A DNA stretch of 64,000 bases from assembly GCF_014650455.1 (NCBI RefSeq), contig NZ_BMUZ01000005.1, forward strand, positions 248,001 through 312,000, in the 5' to 3' direction. Numbering within the stretch: the first letter of the stretch is position 1; the number at the start of each line of letters is the position of its first letter. Of the stretch, positions 16,846 to 27,665 are shown one piece after another. The notes under the pieces are model-generated. The model worked only from the letters and a program-made list of their open reading frames with translations. It did not search any database and was not told the DNA's origin. The stretch comes from Streptomyces xanthochromogenes (GTDB lineage Bacteria; Actinomycetota; Actinomycetes; Streptomycetales; Streptomycetaceae). The translations under genes were made by a program, and so were the position numbers.

Positions 16846-18210
16846 GTGAGGACCACGTCCACAGGCAAGGGCCGCACGGGCCCGAAGGGCGGCCGCCGCC
16901 GCCCCCGCGTCACCCCGCTCCTGGCCCTGTGCGCGTCGGCCGCGCTGGTGCTGGCCGGCTGCTCCTCGGGCGGCGGCGGCAAGGACGCGCCGAGCCCGAG
17001 CCCGACGGTGTCGAAGGCTCGGATCACCACGACGCCCAAGGACGGCGCGGACCACGTCGGCATCACCGTCAAGGACGTCTCGGCGAGCGTCACCCAGGGC
17101 ACCTTCACCTCCGTCACCCTGACGGCCCAAGGCGGCGAGGCGATACCCGGCGGCCTCGACGCGGCCCGCCGCAGCTGGCACCCCTCGGCGAACCTGACCC
17201 GCGGCACGGCGTACGTCCTGACGGCCCAGGCGAAGGACGCGGACGGCCGGAGCGCCACCAGGATCGCCCACTTCACGACGGTCTCCCCGAGCAACTCGGC
17301 GGTCGCCTTCTACACCCCCGAGGACGCCTCCACGGTCGGCGTCGGCATGGAGGTGTCGTTCAAGTTCGACAAGCCCGTCACCGACCGCAGGGCCGCCGAG
17401 TCCGCCGTGCGGATCACCTCCACCGGCGGGCAGCAGGCGGCCGGCCACTGGTTCGGCACCCAGCGCATCGACTTCCGCCCCCAGGAGTTCTGGAAGCCCG
17501 GCTCCAGGGTGACCGTGTCCTTCGACTTCGACGGGCTCGAACTGGCCAAGGGAATATACGGAGTTCAGGACAAGACCTTCTCCTTCACGGTGGGCCGCGA
17601 GCAGATCTCCACCGTGGACGCGGCCACCCAGGAGATGACCGTCCGGCGGAACGGGGCCGTCCTCAGGAAGCTGCCCGTCTCCACCGGCCAGCCCCAGTAC
17701 GCCACGTACAACGGCACGATGGTCATCAGCGAGCAGGACCGGCAGACCAAGATGAACAGCACCACGGTGGGCCTCGGCGACGAGTACAACATCCCCGACG
17801 TGCCGCACGCCCAACGCCTCACCAATTCCGGCACGTTCATCCACGGCAACTACTGGGCCTCGCCCGCCACCTTCGGCGGCTCGGCCACCAGCCACGGCTG
17901 CATCGGCCTCCAGGACACCCAGGGCGGCGGCGACCCGGAGTCCCCCGGCGCCTGGTTCTACGCCAACTCGCTCCTCGGCGACGTGGTGATCGTGCAGAAC
18001 TCCGCGGGCGGCGGCACGGTCGCCCCGGACAACGGCCTCAACGGCTGGAACCTGCCGTGGACGGCCTGGACCGCGGAAGCCCCGCCCGCCCCGACGCCCT
18101 CGTCCCCGCCCTCCACCCCACCCCCGCCCTCGATCCCGTCCTCGATCCCGCCCTCGACCCCGGCCGCGCCCCACCCCACCGCCCCCGCACCGGCGGGCCC
18201 GACCGGATAA
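16846..18210 (+). CDS. Lipoprotein L,D-transpeptidase (YkuD) with Ig-like domains
   Basis: A 454-residue cell-surface lipoprotein that should make 3-3 peptidoglycan cross-links. The signal peptide ends in lipobox LVLAGC with Cys39. Two Ig-like domains (about 60-150 and 150-250) lead to the YkuD domain, whose catalytic motif is His333 (FIHG) and SHGC with Cys352. The C-terminus from about 415 is a Pro/Ser-rich tail. Architecture matches actinobacterial Ldt enzymes such as LdtMt2, with an unusually long Pro-rich tail. The GTG start at 16846 follows AGGGGAG. It is divergent from the LCP gene. Confidence 0.93.
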   Translation: MRTTSTGKGRTGPKGGRRRPRVTPLLALCASAALVLAGCSSGGGGKDAPSPSPTVSKARITTTPKDGADHVGITVKDVSASVTQGTFTSVTLTAQGGEAIPGGLDAARRSWHPSANLTRGTAYVLTAQAKDADGRSATRIAHFTTVSPSNSAVAFYTPEDASTVGVGMEVSFKFDKPVTDRRAAESAVRITSTGGQQAAGHWFGTQRIDFRPQEFWKPGSRVTVSFDFDGLELAKGIYGVQDKTFSFTVGREQISTVDAATQEMTVRRNGAVLRKLPVSTGQPQYATYNGTMVISEQDRQTKMNSTTVGLGDEYNIPDVPHAQRLTNSGTFIHGNYWASPATFGGSATSHGCIGLQDTQGGGDPESPGAWFYANSLLGDVVIVQNSAGGGTVAPDNGLNGWNLPWTAWTAEAPPAPTPSSPPSTPPPPSIPSSIPPSTPAAPHPTAPAPAGPTG

Positions 18211-18262
18211 CCCGGGCCCCACCCGCATCCGCTACCCTGTCCAGGTCTGCCACTGGCAGCAC

Positions 18263-18335
18263 GCCTCCGTAGCTCAGGGGATAGAGCACCGCTCTCCTAA
18301 AGCGGGTGTCGCAGGTTCGAATCCTGCCGGGGGCA
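18263..18335 (+). tRNA. tRNA-Arg (anticodon CCT)
   Basis: A 73-nt cloverleaf. The acceptor stem GCCTCCG pairs with CGGGGGC with one G-U. The D arm is TAGCTCAGGGGATAGAGCA. The anticodon stem CCGCT/AGCGG encloses loop CTCCTAA with anticodon CCT (reads AGG). The T arm is GCAGGTTCGAATCCTGC. Discriminator is A, followed by CC in the genome. Confidence 0.97.
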
Positions 18336-18696
18336 CCGAGAGAAGGGCCGGCTCGGGAGGGGTTCCCTCCCAGGTCGGCCCTTCGGCGTTCCGGGCGCCG
18401 GGTCACGCCCTGGCCTCATCCGTGGCAGCCCATCCGTGCGGGGCTCTTGTCGCCGTTGTCCGCCGCGGCGACGCTCCTGCCTCCGGTGGGAGATCAGCCG
18501 GCACCGAGTAGGCCGGGAGCGCTCAGAAAGCACGGGCCGGGCGGCTCATGGGGCGCTAAATCCCCCCGACCTCCCCGTTGTTAGCATTTAAAGTGATCAG
18601 CTACGGGGGGAGGGGCGCAGGTTCCGTCGGTTGTGGGGGGGGTCCCGCCCCGGCCGCTCTCCGATGCACACGTATCGCGCATCGCCTGGAGGGCAC
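18336..18696. other. Gene-free spacer after the tRNA
   Basis: I find no credible gene. Small frames crossing the tRNA read SQVRILPGAP or RQDSNLRHPL, which are well-known artefacts of translating a tRNA 3' end. An AT-rich stretch near 18579-18596 (GTTAGCATTTAAAGTGAT) stands out from the GC-rich background and may be part of the promoter of the next gene. Confidence 0.6.
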
Positions 18697-21018
18697 ATGC
18701 ACCACTCCGCCATATCGAGCCGGTCCCGCACGCCTCGGGCGTCCGGACGTTCCCGTCGGCTCGTCACCGCCGCGACCGCACTGGTCCTGGCCGTGACGGC
18801 CGGCCCGCTCGCCGCTCCCGCCCTGGCCGCGACGCCCGCGAAGCCTGCCGCTCCGGGTGCCCCCGCGGCCCCCGCCGCTCCGGCGCTGAAGATCGCCCCC
18901 GACGCGGAGGTCCTCGGTGCGGGCAGGACCGGCTTCCTGTCGATCGTCGGGGCGGGCAGCGCACGCGACGTGCAGTGGACGCGCTACGCGGACGGCGGCA
19001 CGACGGTGCTGGCGCGGGAGGAGTCCAAGTACGGCCCCACGGAGATGGCCTACGGCGGCGCATCGGACGTCGTCGCGCTGAGCGGCGCCTCGGCCGTGGA
19101 CGGCTACGCGAAGATCACCCTGCGCGACATGGCCACCGGCTCGTCGAGCGTCGTCGATCTCGGCACGTACGGCTACCGCTACCTGGGCACCCTCGGGTCG
19201 CGCATCCTCGCGTCCAAGGACACCGGCCAGGACACGGAGGTCCACGTCCTGGAGGCCGGGGACCAGGGTGGGGACCAGAAGGTGACCGACCGGGTCGTCA
19301 CCGGCCTGCCCTCGGGCGCGCAGGACGTGACGCTGAAGTCCGGCGCGGGCGACCTGGCCGTGCTGCGGTACAGCCGCGCCCCGGGAAGCCTGGACTTCTG
19401 GTACCACACGGCGGCCGACCTCTCCTCCGCCAAGGTGGTCACCGGCAACGGCATGCTGGGCGACTTCGTGGCCCGGGCCGCCGTGTCGCCGACCCACCTG
19501 GCGGTCGTCGGCGGAGTGGTCATGGCCGACACCTCGTCGTCGGTGCGCACCAAGGAGCTCGGCGGCGAACAGAAGCAGTGGTCGCGCGAGATCGGCCCCC
19601 ACGGCGGGGCGAACCTGGTGGGCCTGGTAGGCGGCTGGGCCGTGTACGGCGACCGGCACAGGCTCAACGAGGGCAATGTCTACGCGAGTTCGGCCTTGCG
19701 GGCCACGCCGATCGGCGGCGGCGCCGAGCGCAAGGTCATGGACCACGCCAGCTCGATCGCCCCCGCCCCGGACGGCAGTCTCCTGGTGATGGGCGGCACC
19801 GTCGCCGACGGCGAGGGCCTCTACCGGGTCTCCGCCGGAGCCGACGGCGCACCGGTCGCCGCACTCGTCGCGACCGCCGGCCACCCCACGGGGCTCGCCC
19901 TGGAGGAGTCCCAGGTCCCGCCGGTGGCCGAGCTCGACCAGGGCGCCTGGCAGCCGAAGTGGCGGCTGACCCACAACAACGCCGATGTGACCGTCACCCT
20001 GCGCCACACCGCCTCCGGCGCCCAGCGGGAGGTGGAGCTCCGCAACGAGCGCGGTTCGGAGTCCACCGAGCCCGCTTGGCAGGAACTGAAGTGGGACGGC
20101 CTGGTCGGCCCCTCGTACGCCCCGGACCGGTCGGCCCCCAACGGCGCCTACACCTGGACGCTGACGGCCAAGCCCCGCAACGGCATCGGCCCCGACCTGG
20201 TCGAGACCGGCACCTTCAAGGTGTCCCGCAAGGCCGCCCCGCACGACTACACGGACAACGGCTCCCCCGATCTGCTGCGCCGCAACAGCTGGGGCGACCT
20301 GACGCTCGAAGACACCTACCGCGAGCCGGACAAGGGACTCCTGAAGAGCGGGCCGGCGAAGTCCATCGGCACGAACTGGAACATCTACGACCAGGTCACG
20401 GCGGTCGGTGACGTGGCCGGCGCCTCCGCCGGTGACGTCGTGGGGCGGGACAGGGACGGCGTCCTGTGGCTCTACCTCGGCAAGGGCGACGGCACGCTCG
20501 ACTCCCGCGTGAAGATCGGCGCCGGCTGGGGTCAGTACAACCGGATCACCGCCGGAGGTGACGTCAGCGGCGACGGCCGCGGCGACCTGCTCGCCCGGGA
20601 CGGCGCCGGGGTGCTGTGGCTGTACAAGGGCACGGGCAACTGGCGGGCCCCCTTCGCTCCCCGGGTGCGGGTGGGCGGCGGCTGGGACGGCTACAACGAG
20701 ATCACCTCGGTCGGTGACGTGGCCGGCGGCCCCGGCGGCGATGTCGTGGCGCGGGACAAGGACGGCGTCCTGTGGCTCTACCTCGGCAAGGGCGACGGCA
20801 CCTTCGACTCCCGCGTGAGGATCGGCGCCGGCTGGGGCGAGTACGCGCAGATGGTCGGCATCGGCGACTCGGACTCCGACGGCAAGGCCGACCTGTTCGT
20901 CACCACGGACAAGGGCGACTCGTACGTCTACCGCGGTACGGGCAGCTGGCGGGCCCCCTTCGCGCCCCGCGAGCTGACCGGTCTGCACAGCACGTGGTCC
21001 AGCGGGACCATCAGCTAG
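18697..21018 (+). CDS. Secreted FG-GAP/VCBS-repeat protein
   Basis: A 773-residue exported protein of unknown role. The signal peptide has an Arg-rich start (RTPRASGRSRRLV) and hydrophobic core (TAATALVLAVTAGPLAAPALAA), followed by an Ala/Pro linker. The middle (about 70-430) looks like a beta-propeller. Then comes a FlgD-like Ig segment (NGAYTWTLTAKPRNG). The C-terminal 250 residues are FG-GAP/VCBS repeats with DxDGxxDL-type calcium loops (GDVSGDGRGDLLARDGAGVLWLYKG). The ATG at 18697 has GGAGG at ideal spacing. Streptomyces encode many such proteins, and some may bind surfaces or polymers. Confidence 0.85.
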   Translation: MHHSAISSRSRTPRASGRSRRLVTAATALVLAVTAGPLAAPALAATPAKPAAPGAPAAPAAPALKIAPDAEVLGAGRTGFLSIVGAGSARDVQWTRYADGGTTVLAREESKYGPTEMAYGGASDVVALSGASAVDGYAKITLRDMATGSSSVVDLGTYGYRYLGTLGSRILASKDTGQDTEVHVLEAGDQGGDQKVTDRVVTGLPSGAQDVTLKSGAGDLAVLRYSRAPGSLDFWYHTAADLSSAKVVTGNGMLGDFVARAAVSPTHLAVVGGVVMADTSSSVRTKELGGEQKQWSREIGPHGGANLVGLVGGWAVYGDRHRLNEGNVYASSALRATPIGGGAERKVMDHASSIAPAPDGSLLVMGGTVADGEGLYRVSAGADGAPVAALVATAGHPTGLALEESQVPPVAELDQGAWQPKWRLTHNNADVTVTLRHTASGAQREVELRNERGSESTEPAWQELKWDGLVGPSYAPDRSAPNGAYTWTLTAKPRNGIGPDLVETGTFKVSRKAAPHDYTDNGSPDLLRRNSWGDLTLEDTYREPDKGLLKSGPAKSIGTNWNIYDQVTAVGDVAGASAGDVVGRDRDGVLWLYLGKGDGTLDSRVKIGAGWGQYNRITAGGDVSGDGRGDLLARDGAGVLWLYKGTGNWRAPFAPRVRVGGGWDGYNEITSVGDVAGGPGGDVVARDKDGVLWLYLGKGDGTFDSRVRIGAGWGEYAQMVGIGDSDSDGKADLFVTTDKGDSYVYRGTGSWRAPFAPRELTGLHSTWSSGTIS
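20445..20837 (+). repeat. Near-identical 85-base direct repeats within the VCBS gene
   Basis: The stretch from 20445 encoding RDRDGVLWLYLGKGDGT is repeated from 20751 with only a few base changes. The period is 306 bases (102 residues, two repeat units), showing recent duplication or gene conversion within the beta-propeller coding region. Confidence 0.85.
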
Positions 21019-21278
21019 TCCCTCCCGACGGGGCGTCCCGGCCGTCGCCATTCAAGCGACTCCCCCGTATCCATCCAACTCCCGTGCCCAGTACGGCAGT
21101 TCATGGACGCCCGGCCGGCCCGCCGCGACCCTGCGGCGGGCCGGCCGGGCACCCGCCTCACCCCCTCCACCCCGGCCCCGCCTCACACTCCCCGCCCCCA
21201 CCCCGTGCGCCACGCGTAACCCCCCGCCCGCCCGGCCCGTGACGGCGGGGAAATCCGGGGTTTCTAGGCTGCTGGTAC

Positions 21279-24200
21279 GTGGTGTCGGGCGAGGTGGGCG
21301 GAAGCGGGGTCGTGGTGGACGGCGGTGGAGTGCGTACGGTCTGTTCGTACTGCGGGGTCGGGTGCGGGATCGTGCTCGACGGGCGCCGGGACGCCGAGGC
21401 GCGGCGCGGAGTCGGCGAGGCGCCCGGGGACGCCCCCCACCGGAGCATCGAGGTCTCCGGGGACAAGGCGCACCCCGCCAATCTCGGGCGCCTGTGCACC
21501 AAGGGGGCGACCAGCGCCGACATGATGGCCGCGCCGGGACGGCTCGGGCGGGCCCTCGTGCGCGGCGAGCGCGGCGGGCGGGCGGTCGAGACGGATGTCG
21601 ACGAGGCCGTCGCGGACGTCGCCGCCCGGCTGCGGGCCGTCCTGGACGCACACGGCCCCGACGCGCTGTCCTTCTACGTCTCCGGCCAGATGTCCCTGGA
21701 GGCCCAGTATCTGGCGAACAAGCTGGCCAAGGGGTTCGTACGGACGAAGCACATCGAGTCCAACTCCCGTCTGTGCATGGCCTCCGCGGCCTCCGGCTAC
21801 AAGCTGTCGCTCGGGGCGGACGGCCCGCCCGGCTCGTACCAGGACTTCGACCACGCGGACGCGTTCCTCGTCATCGGCGCCAACATGGCCGACTGCCATC
21901 CCGTCCTCTTCCTGCGCATGATGGACCGGGTCAAGTCGGCCGGGGCCAGACTCATCGTCGTCGACCCCCGGCGCACCGCCACCGCCGACAAGGCCGACCT
22001 CTTCCTGCGGATCAGGCCCGGTACCGATCTCGCCCTCCTCAACGGCCTCCTGCACCTCCTCGTCGCGAACGGGCACACCGACGACGCCTTCATCGCCGAG
22101 TTCACCGACGGCTGGGCGGACATGCCCGGCTTCCTCGCGGACTACCCGCCGGACAGGGTCGCCGAGATCACCGGCCTGGCCGAGGAGGACATCCGGCAGG
22201 CGGCACGCTGGATCGGCGAGGCCGGCGCGTGGATGAGCTGCTGGACGATGGGGCTCAACCAGTCGACCCACGGCACCTGGAACACCAACGCCCTGGTCGA
22301 TCTGCACCTCGCGACCGGCGCCATCTGCCGCCCCGGCGCCGGCCCCTTCTCGCTCACCGGCCAGCCCAACGCCATGGGCGGGCGCGAGATGGGTTACATG
22401 GGCCCGGGCCTGCCCGGACAGCGCTCGGTGCTCGTCGACGCCGAGCGCGCCTTCGTCGAGGAGCTGTGGCAGATACCCGGGGGCACCCTGCGCACGGACG
22501 TCGCGGGCGGCACCGTCGAGATGTTCGAGCGGCTGGCCACCGGGGACATCAAGGCCTGCTGGATCATCTGCACCAACCCCGTCGCCTCCGTCGCCAACCG
22601 CCGGACCGTCATCGCGGGTCTCGAAGCCGCCGAACTCGTCATCACCCAGGATGTGTTCGCCGAAACCGAGACCAACGCCTATGCCGACGTCGTCCTGCCC
22701 GCGACCCTGTGGGCCGAGTCCGACGGGGTCATGGTCAACTCCGAGCGCAACCTGACGCTCAGCCGCCGGTACGTCGACCCACCCCAACAGGCCCTGCCCG
22801 ACTGGCAGTTGATCGCCAAGGTCGCCTGCGCGATGGGGTTCTCCGCCGGCTTCACCTACGCCTCGTCCGAGGAGGTCTTCGAGGAGCTCAAGCAGGCCTG
22901 GAACCCCAGGACCGGCTGGGACCTCCGGGGCGTGACGTACGAGCGGCTGCGCGGCACCCCCGTCCAGTGGCCCGCGGCGAGCGCCGACGGCCCCGACCGC
23001 AACCCCGTCCGGTACGTCAACGACGGGGTCAGCCAGGACCTCCTGGAGCGCCCGGACGGCACCCGGCCCCGGCTCGCCTTCCCCACCGCGAACGGGCGGG
23101 CCCAGTTCTTCGCCCGGCCGCACCTTCCGGCGGCCGAACTCCCCGACCGGGAGCACCCGTTCATCCTCAACACCGGCCGTCTCCAGCATCAGTGGCACAC
23201 CCTGACCAAGACGGGGAAGGTCGCCCGGCTCACCAAACTCGACCCCGGCCCGTTCGTCGAGGTCCACCCCGAGGACGCCGCCGCCCTGGGGGTCGGGGAG
23301 GGCGACCGTCTGGAGGTCGTCTCACGGCGCGGGCGGGCTGTGCTGCCCGCCCGGCTCACCGACCGGGTCCGGCAGGGCGAATGCTTCGCCCCGTTCCACT
23401 GGAACGACCTGTTCGGCGAGCACCTCAGCGTCAACGCCGTCACCAACGACGCGGTCGATCCCCTCTCCCTCCAGCCGGAGTTCAAGGTGTGCGCCGTCTC
23501 CCTGGCCCGCGTCACCGCACCCGTCCCCACCCCACCGGAAGAGCCGGGGGCGGCCACGGCTCCGGGAGCGCCGGAAGGAGGGGCCGTGGCAGCCCAACTC
23601 GCCTCTCTTGAGCGCCTGTTCGGCGTCCGCGACGCCACCCCCGCACCGCTCACCGAACCCGAGCGGCGCTATCTGTCCGGCTTCCTCTCCGGGCTCGCCC
23701 TCGCCCCGCCCGACGGGCGCGTGCCCGTGCTGCCGCCCGGAGCGCCCCTCGACCCGGACCGGGCGCTGTGGGTCGACGGCGCCCTGGCCGGCCTCTTCTC
23801 GCGGGCCGCCCCGGCGGCGAGCGCTCCCCGCGCCCCCGCGGCTCCGTCCCGGCGCCTGCTCATCCTGTGGGCCTCGCAGACCGGCACCGCGGAGGCGTTC
23901 GCCGGGGCCGCCGCCGCGCGCCTCTCGGCGGCGGGCCGCGCGCCCGAGCTGCTCCCCATGGCGGAGGCGACCCCCGACCGTCTCGCCGCCGCTCCCGCCC
24001 CGGACGTGCTCGTCGTCACCAGCACCTTCGGCGACGGCGAAGCCCCGGACAACGGGGCCGAGTTCTGGCAGGCGCTCGCCGACCCCCAGGCGGCCCGGCT
24101 GGACGGAATCCGGTACGCGGTGCTCGCGTTCGGCGACTCCTCCTACGCCGACTTCTGCGGTCACGGCCGCCGCATCGACCAGCGCCTCGACGAACTCGGC

Positions 24201-25463
24201 GCCGCCCGCCTGCTGCCCCGCGCCGACTGCGAACCCGACTACGCGGAGGCCGCCGAACGCTGGCTCGGCGAGGTCTCGGCCGCCCTCGCCGAGGACCGGG
24301 CCACCGGAGCGGCGCCGGCCGCGCGCAGGACCGCGTACACGAAGGCCTCGCCCTTCGCCACGCTCCTGGTCGGCAACAGGCTGCTCAGCGGCCCCGGTTC
24401 GCAGAAGGAGGTGCGGCAGTTCGCCCTGGACACCCGGGAGGGCGAGCTCGCCTACGAGGCGGGGGACGCGCTCGGCATCCGGCCGGTCAACAGCCCGGGC
24501 CTGGTCGCCGAGTGGCTGGCCCTCACCGGTCTCGACCCCGAGGAGCCGGTGGAGGCCGGCGAGCCGGGCGAGCGCCTTCGGCTGCCGCTCGAAGAGGCGC
24601 TGCGCACCCGCCTCGACCTCACCCGGACATCCACCGACCTGCTCCGGTTCATCGTCGAGCGCACCGGCGCCCACGAGCTCAAGCGGCTCCTTCGCCCGGA
24701 CAACAAGGACGCGCTGGCGAAGTGGAGTTGGGGCCGGCAGGCGGCGGACGTGGTCGGCGCGCACCCGGTGCGCGCGTCCGCGGCCGACTGGACCGACGTC
24801 CTCAAACCCCTTCAGCCCCGCCTGTACTCCGTCTCGTCCAGCCCGCTCGTCCACCCGGGCGAGGTGCGCCTGACCGTGTCCGTCGTCCGCTACACCAACG
24901 GCCTCGGCCGCGACCGCAAGGGCGTCTGCTCGACCTATCTGGCCGACTGCGCGGACGACGGCCCGGTGCAGGTCTTCGTGCGGCGCTCCGCGCACTTCCG
25001 CCCGCCCGCCGACCCGGCAACGCCCATGATCATGGTCGGCCCCGGCACCGGCGTGGCGCCCTTCATCGGCTTCCTCGAAGACCGCGCGGCCCGCGGCCAC
25101 ACCGGCCCCAACTGGCTCTTCTTCGGCGAGCAGCGCGCGGCGACGGACTTCTACCACCGCGAGGACCTGGCGGCGTACGTCTCCTCCGGCCATCTCACCC
25201 GGCTCGACCTGGCCTTCTCGCGCGACCAGCGCAACAAGGTCTACGTCCAGGACCGCATGCGCGAACACGGGCCGCGCCTGTGGCAGTGGCTCCGGGACGG
25301 CGCCCACTTCTACGTCTGCGGCGACGCCTCCCGCATGGCCAAGGACGTCGACTCGGCCCTCAGGGAGATCGTGGCGCTGCACGGCGGCCTGCCCGAGGAC
25401 GAGGCGGCGGCGTACGTGCGGCGGCTCGCCACGGACAAGCGCTATGTCCGGGACGTCTACTGA
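21279..25463 (+). CDS. Single-chain assimilatory nitrate reductase fused to a CysJ-type flavoprotein
   Basis: A 1394-residue fusion predicted to reduce nitrate with NADPH in the cytoplasm. The N-terminal half is a NasA/NarB molybdopterin oxidoreductase: a [4Fe-4S] site at Cys22, Cys25, Cys29 and Cys73, and the Mo-ligand Cys166 in NSRLCMASA. The molydopterin-binding C-terminal barrel ends near 745. A flavodoxin (FMN) domain starts near 859 ([25 protein letters not shown]). The FAD domain has RLYSVSSSP near 1180, and the NADPH domain has [12 protein letters not shown] near 1254 and [13 protein letters not shown] near 1345. No BFD-type [2Fe-2S] domain is seen. Start is uncertain (GTG 21279, 21282 or 21309). 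No nitrite reductase or transporter gene is adjacent. Confidence 0.9.
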   Translation: MVSGEVGGSGVVVDGGGVRTVCSYCGVGCGIVLDGRRDAEARRGVGEAPGDAPHRSIEVSGDKAHPANLGRLCTKGATSADMMAAPGRLGRALVRGERGGRAVETDVDEAVADVAARLRAVLDAHGPDALSFYVSGQMSLEAQYLANKLAKGFVRTKHIESNSRLCMASAASGYKLSLGADGPPGSYQDFDHADAFLVIGANMADCHPVLFLRMMDRVKSAGARLIVVDPRRTATADKADLFLRIRPGTDLALLNGLLHLLVANGHTDDAFIAEFTDGWADMPGFLADYPPDRVAEITGLAEEDIRQAARWIGEAGAWMSCWTMGLNQSTHGTWNTNALVDLHLATGAICRPGAGPFSLTGQPNAMGGREMGYMGPGLPGQRSVLVDAERAFVEELWQIPGGTLRTDVAGGTVEMFERLATGDIKACWIICTNPVASVANRRTVIAGLEAAELVITQDVFAETETNAYADVVLPATLWAESDGVMVNSERNLTLSRRYVDPPQQALPDWQLIAKVACAMGFSAGFTYASSEEVFEELKQAWNPRTGWDLRGVTYERLRGTPVQWPAASADGPDRNPVRYVNDGVSQDLLERPDGTRPRLAFPTANGRAQFFARPHLPAAELPDREHPFILNTGRLQHQWHTLTKTGKVARLTKLDPGPFVEVHPEDAAALGVGEGDRLEVVSRRGRAVLPARLTDRVRQGECFAPFHWNDLFGEHLSVNAVTNDAVDPLSLQPEFKVCAVSLARVTAPVPTPPEEPGAATAPGAPEGGAVAAQLASLERLFGVRDATPAPLTEPERRYLSGFLSGLALAPPDGRVPVLPPGAPLDPDRALWVDGALAGLFSRAAPAASAPRAPAAPSRRLLILWASQTGTAEAFAGAAAARLSAAGRAPELLPMAEATPDRLAAAPAPDVLVVTSTFGDGEAPDNGAEFWQALADPQAARLDGIRYAVLAFGDSSYADFCGHGRRIDQRLDELGAARLLPRADCEPDYAEAAERWLGEVSAALAEDRATGAAPAARRTAYTKASPFATLLVGNRLLSGPGSQKEVRQFALDTREGELAYEAGDALGIRPVNSPGLVAEWLALTGLDPEEPVEAGEPGERLRLPLEEALRTRLDLTRTSTDLLRFIVERTGAHELKRLLRPDNKDALAKWSWGRQAADVVGAHPVRASAADWTDVLKPLQPRLYSVSSSPLVHPGEVRLTVSVVRYTNGLGRDRKGVCSTYLADCADDGPVQVFVRRSAHFRPPADPATPMIMVGPGTGVAPFIGFLEDRAARGHTGPNWLFFGEQRAATDFYHREDLAAYVSSGHLTRLDLAFSRDQRNKVYVQDRMREHGPRLWQWLRDGAHFYVCGDASRMAKDVDSALREIVALHGGLPEDEAAAYVRRLATDKRYVRDVY

Positions 25464-25515
25464 GCGGGCCGCCGCCCACCGTGCCGCGCGCCGCCGGCCG
25501 GGCCGCGCGGGCGGC

Positions 25516-27435
25516 TCAGGGCGCCGCCAGCTCCGGCGGGCAGCCCGTGCCACGGGGGATGCTGTACGGGGCGGCCACGTGGTACGTGCCCGGCTTCGGC
25601 GCGAGGAGTTCGGTCCACTCGTCGCCCGAGGCGGTCGGCGCCGACTTGCGCAGGCAGCCGTTCGGGTTGGTGTACTCCTTCCGACCGTGGCCGCGGAGCT
25701 TGGACTCCGGGGTCTCCTGCGGCGGCACCACACCGTCGCCCTTGTCGTCGACCAGCTTCAGCCACGGCGAGTACGGGATGCGGATCAGGATCGTGCCCGG
25801 CGAGCGGACGTCCACGGTGACCTCGCCCTCGCCGGCGTGCTTGACCGTGGCGGGCGGGTCCGCGAGCGGGGTCGGGTTGTCGACGGCGAAGAGCCGCCAG
25901 TGCTCGTTCGACCACACCTGCTTCAGGTACGGCAGCCCCTGCTCGATCAGCTTGCCCTCCTGCACCGCGCCGTTGCGGTCGGCCGGGCCGAGCGGCAGCA
26001 CCACGTACCGCACCGCCCAGCGGTCCAGCCAGGCGTGGTAGTTGTCCGCGTTCAGGGTGTCGTCGTAGAACAGCGGATTGCGCTGCATGTCCGCCTGGCG
26101 GTTCCAGCCGCGGGCGAGGTTGACGTACGGGGTGAACGCGGAGGCCTCGCGATGGCTGGAGGCGGGGACCACTTCGACCCGCCCGGTCGCGGCGTCGAGC
26201 CCCTGCAACTGGTCGACCAGGGGAGCCAGATCGCGTGCCCAGGTCGCGGCGGGGGCGGTGTGCACGATGTCGTCCACCGACTTGAAGCCGATCCACCCGT
26301 TGAGTCCGACGAAGGCGAGCACCACCGCGTACCACTTGCGGGACTTCGGCACCGTGTACGGCAGCGCGGCCAGGAGCAGCACGCCGGCGAACAGCATCGC
26401 GAGCCGGGTGATGTTGGAGCCGATCTGCGAGTTGATCGCGAAGCAGAGCAGCACCCCGACCCCGTACACCAGGGCGGCCGTGCGGACCGTCCGCCAGTCC
26501 TTCGGGACGAGGAAGAAGATGAGGGCCGCGAAGAGGAACGGCCCGGAGGTGGTGGCCAGCGACATCGGCTGGGTGCCCGAGAACGGGAACAGCCAGGCCG
26601 ACAGGGCCACCACGGCGACCGGCGGCAGGCCGATCGCGTACGCGCCGGGGCGACGCTTGTTGAGGAACAGGGCGGCCGCGACGATGCCGAGGAAGAGTCC
26701 GGCGACCGGGCTGCTCGCGGTGGCGAGGGCGGCACAGGGCGCGGCCACGGCGGCCTTCGGCCAGCGGTTCTCGCGCTTGTTGTGCGGCCAGCAGAACACC
26801 GCGGCCACCGCGCCGAGCGCGAACATGGTGCCGAGCCCGAAGGTCACCCGGCCCGACATGGCGTTGCACAGGAAGGCGAACAGCGCGGCGAAGGAGCAGG
26901 CCAGCGGATTGCGGACGGCCTTCACGCGCACCAGGATCAGCGCGGTGAGCCCGGCCGAGACGGTCCCGGCGATCATCATCGTCGTCCGGACGCCGAGCAC
27001 CGACATGAGATACGGCGAGACCACGCTGTAGGAGACCGGGTGCATCCCGCCGTACCAGGCCAGGTTGTACGCGGACTCCGGGTTGCGGCCGACGAACTCG
27101 GTCCAGGCGTCCTGCGCCGCGAGGTCGCCGCCGCTGTTGGCGAAGAGGAAGAACCAGAGGATGTGCGTGGCGGCCGCGACCGCCGTCACGAACGCGACGG
27201 GGTGCCGCTTGGGCCAGGAGTCCGGTCCGAGCCGTATTCGCGACAGCCGGGACGTTCCGGCCGGGCCGGAACCGGCGTCGGGTGCGGGGGCGCCGGAGCC
27301 CGAGGTGCCCGCGGCGTCCGGCCCGTTGTCGGCGTCCGGCCCGGGCCCGGCGGGGCTCGTGCGCGTACGCGCGCTCGACGTGCTCGTACGCGCGGTGCTG
27401 TCGGCGCGGGTGGGCGTCGGCTCAGCGGTGGTCAC
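25516..27435 (-). CDS. Polytopic membrane protein, possible GT-C type glycosyltransferase
   Basis: A 639-residue protein. A disordered Thr/Ala/Pro/Gly-rich N-terminus (1-75) precedes about ten to eleven membrane helices (78-400). An extracytoplasmic C-terminal domain (about 400-639) ends with four-cysteine-poor sequence. The first loop (QDAWTEFVGRNPESAYNLAWYGGMHPVSYS) contains acidic and aromatic residues, as in GT-C enzymes that use polyprenyl-phosphate sugars, but no family-specific motif is certain. Homologues in Streptomyces are usually annotated only as membrane proteins or, wrongly, MFS. It ends 53 bases after the convergent nitrate reductase. GTG start at 27435. Confidence 0.7.
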   Translation of the reverse strand: MTTAEPTPTRADSTARTSTSSARTRTSPAGPGPDADNGPDAAGTSGSGAPAPDAGSGPAGTSRLSRIRLGPDSWPKRHPVAFVTAVAAATHILWFFLFANSGGDLAAQDAWTEFVGRNPESAYNLAWYGGMHPVSYSVVSPYLMSVLGVRTTMMIAGTVSAGLTALILVRVKAVRNPLACSFAALFAFLCNAMSGRVTFGLGTMFALGAVAAVFCWPHNKRENRWPKAAVAAPCAALATASSPVAGLFLGIVAAALFLNKRRPGAYAIGLPPVAVVALSAWLFPFSGTQPMSLATTSGPFLFAALIFFLVPKDWRTVRTAALVYGVGVLLCFAINSQIGSNITRLAMLFAGVLLLAALPYTVPKSRKWYAVVLAFVGLNGWIGFKSVDDIVHTAPAATWARDLAPLVDQLQGLDAATGRVEVVPASSHREASAFTPYVNLARGWNRQADMQRNPLFYDDTLNADNYHAWLDRWAVRYVVLPLGPADRNGAVQEGKLIEQGLPYLKQVWSNEHWRLFAVDNPTPLADPPATVKHAGEGEVTVDVRSPGTILIRIPYSPWLKLVDDKGDGVVPPQETPESKLRGHGRKEYTNPNGCLRKSAPTASGDEWTELLAPKPGTYHVAAPYSIPRGTGCPPELAAP

Positions 27436-27619
27436 TGCGGCTCTCCCGGCTCACGCTGTCTCACCTGGCATGCGCGACCCTGTGCAATTGCACACGGTCC
27501 GCGCGGGGGCCGTCCGGCCGGCCCTTGCTCATGGATTGCTGGGTCCGGAAGTCTCTCCGGAAATTCTGCCCCGATTCCAAGGACGCCGTCCCCGCGTCCC
27601 CAGTTGCCCGAAGCTAGCA

Positions 27620-27650
27620 CGAGGGCGCCCCGCAGGTCGGGGCGCCCTCG
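27620..27650 (-). terminator. Strong terminator after the D,D-carboxypeptidase gene
   Basis: Perfect 13-bp arms CGAGGGCGCCCCG (27620-27632) and its complement (27638-27650) around a 5-base loop, 16 bases past the stop codon at 27666. Confidence 0.85.
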
Positions 27651-27665
27651 ACGCGCTCGCGGCGG

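Noticed and set aside
18297-18584. Frames across the tRNA reading SQVRILPGAP (plus) and RQDSNLRHPL (minus)
   Set aside because: These are classic artefacts of translating a tRNA gene end; they have no ribosome site or family support.
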